Source of the DNA: Pararge aegeria
Taxonomy: Eukaryota; Arthropoda; Insecta; Lepidoptera; Nymphalidae
NCBI RefSeq assembly: GCF_905163445.1
Contig: NC_053180.1
Span: 15,001-79,000, forward strand
Reading direction: 5' to 3'
DNA: 64,000 nucleotides
A program made the translations under genes and the position numbers. Below the pieces are notes generated by a model that worked only from the letters and a program-made list of their open reading frames with translations, had not been told where the DNA came from and did no database searches. Each line of letters begins with the position of its first letter. Position 1 is the stretch's first letter. Of this stretch, positions 63,679 to 64,000 are shown piece after piece.

Positions 63679-64000
63679 TGTTAGACATCATAATTATTAT
63701 GTAAATATATAATGATTTATAGGTATACATTATTTAAACAAATATGTTAATGTATGCTTATGAGGAAAGTGATCGTATGCTCATTACCTACAAAGTGTAC
63801 CTATTCCATATTTTGCTAATTTGTCTGTGTTTTGTAAGTAGGTCTAGGATTGAAGTGGGAGTAGAATGTTGATCTTTGTTCATGGTAGTACATTCGACGA
63901 CTCAATTCATTCCTATTCCTACCCTCGAATTGGTAACACGTGTTAGTGAAAATATATTACTTCAAGTTCACTTTGGTATTTCTTTTACTTTTATACCAAA
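63679..64000 (+). repeat. 3' LTR, truncated by the window end
   Basis: It starts TGTTAGACATCATAA and matches 57369-57690 base for base by eye. About 20 bases (to the CA end) are missing because the window stops, so the target-site duplication and the return into the satellite array cannot be seen. Confidence 0.95.

Larger units (their letters stand above)
57369..64000 (+). mobile_element. Ty3/Gypsy LTR retrotransposon, complete except for the last ~20 bases of the 3' LTR
   Basis: The order is 5' LTR, primer-binding site, single gag-pol frame (protease, reverse transcriptase, RNase H, integrase), long noncoding 3' region and 3' LTR. RT-RNase H before integrase is the Ty3/Gypsy order. No env-like frame or chromodomain was seen. 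The two LTRs are identical by eye over the 322 bases visible in both, and the gene is unbroken, so insertion was recent. The spacing between LTR starts is 6310 bp, giving a full length of about 6.65 kb if the LTR is 342 bp. The clade within Gypsy was not assigned. Confidence 0.96.

Overview
The window is eukaryotic repetitive DNA, almost certainly from an insect (possibly a moth or butterfly, but the order cannot be fixed). The reasons are AACCT/TTAGG telomere-type repeats, an R1-clade non-LTR retrotransposon fragment joined to them, a fragment of nuclear 18S rRNA, and an intact Ty3/Gypsy LTR retrotransposon. There is no host protein-coding gene and no bacterial feature.

Layout. (1) 1-1291, minus strand: the 3' part of a non-LTR retrotransposon (reverse transcriptase palm through the C-terminal CCHC finger), 5'-truncated and carrying one frameshift; its 3' end lies beyond the window. 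(2) 1292-1386: 19 perfect copies of AACCT. (3) 1387-57368: a head-to-tail satellite of 44 full units of 1225-1227 bp (2607-56563), plus a near-complete, diverged edge unit on the left and a partial unit on the right. (4) 57369-64000: a Ty3/Gypsy element inserted inside the last unit. Its 5' LTR, gag-pol gene and 3' noncoding region are complete; its 3' LTR is cut by the window end.

Each satellite unit is a composite. It holds, in order: a 252-bp segment bounded by 24-bp perfect terminal inverted repeats that include three AACCT copies on one side and three AGGTT copies on the other; about 310 bp of AT-rich sequence; a degenerate ~246-bp antisense copy of the 18S rRNA region ending at the conserved GTGCCAG; a second ~63-bp antisense copy of part of the same 18S region; a short AT-rich stretch; a GC-rich block ending in a run of about 15 A; and an AT-rich tail with a GC-rich hairpin. 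The 78-codon open frame found in all 46 copies is the antisense of the 18S fragment and starts at GTG, so it is not a gene.

Units appear more than 99% identical by eye, and the few variants (two length classes, two nearby substitutions, several rare private changes) are shuffled among units in blocks, as expected from unequal exchange and gene conversion. The most interesting object is this satellite: an 18S-derived, telomere-motif-bearing repeat whose left edge lies inside an expanded telomere-type tract beside a retroelement of the clade that includes telomere-specific families. It looks like a subtelomeric or interstitial-telomere satellite. The Gypsy element is a recent arrival, with 322 bp of LTR identical by eye and an uninterrupted 1625-codon frame.
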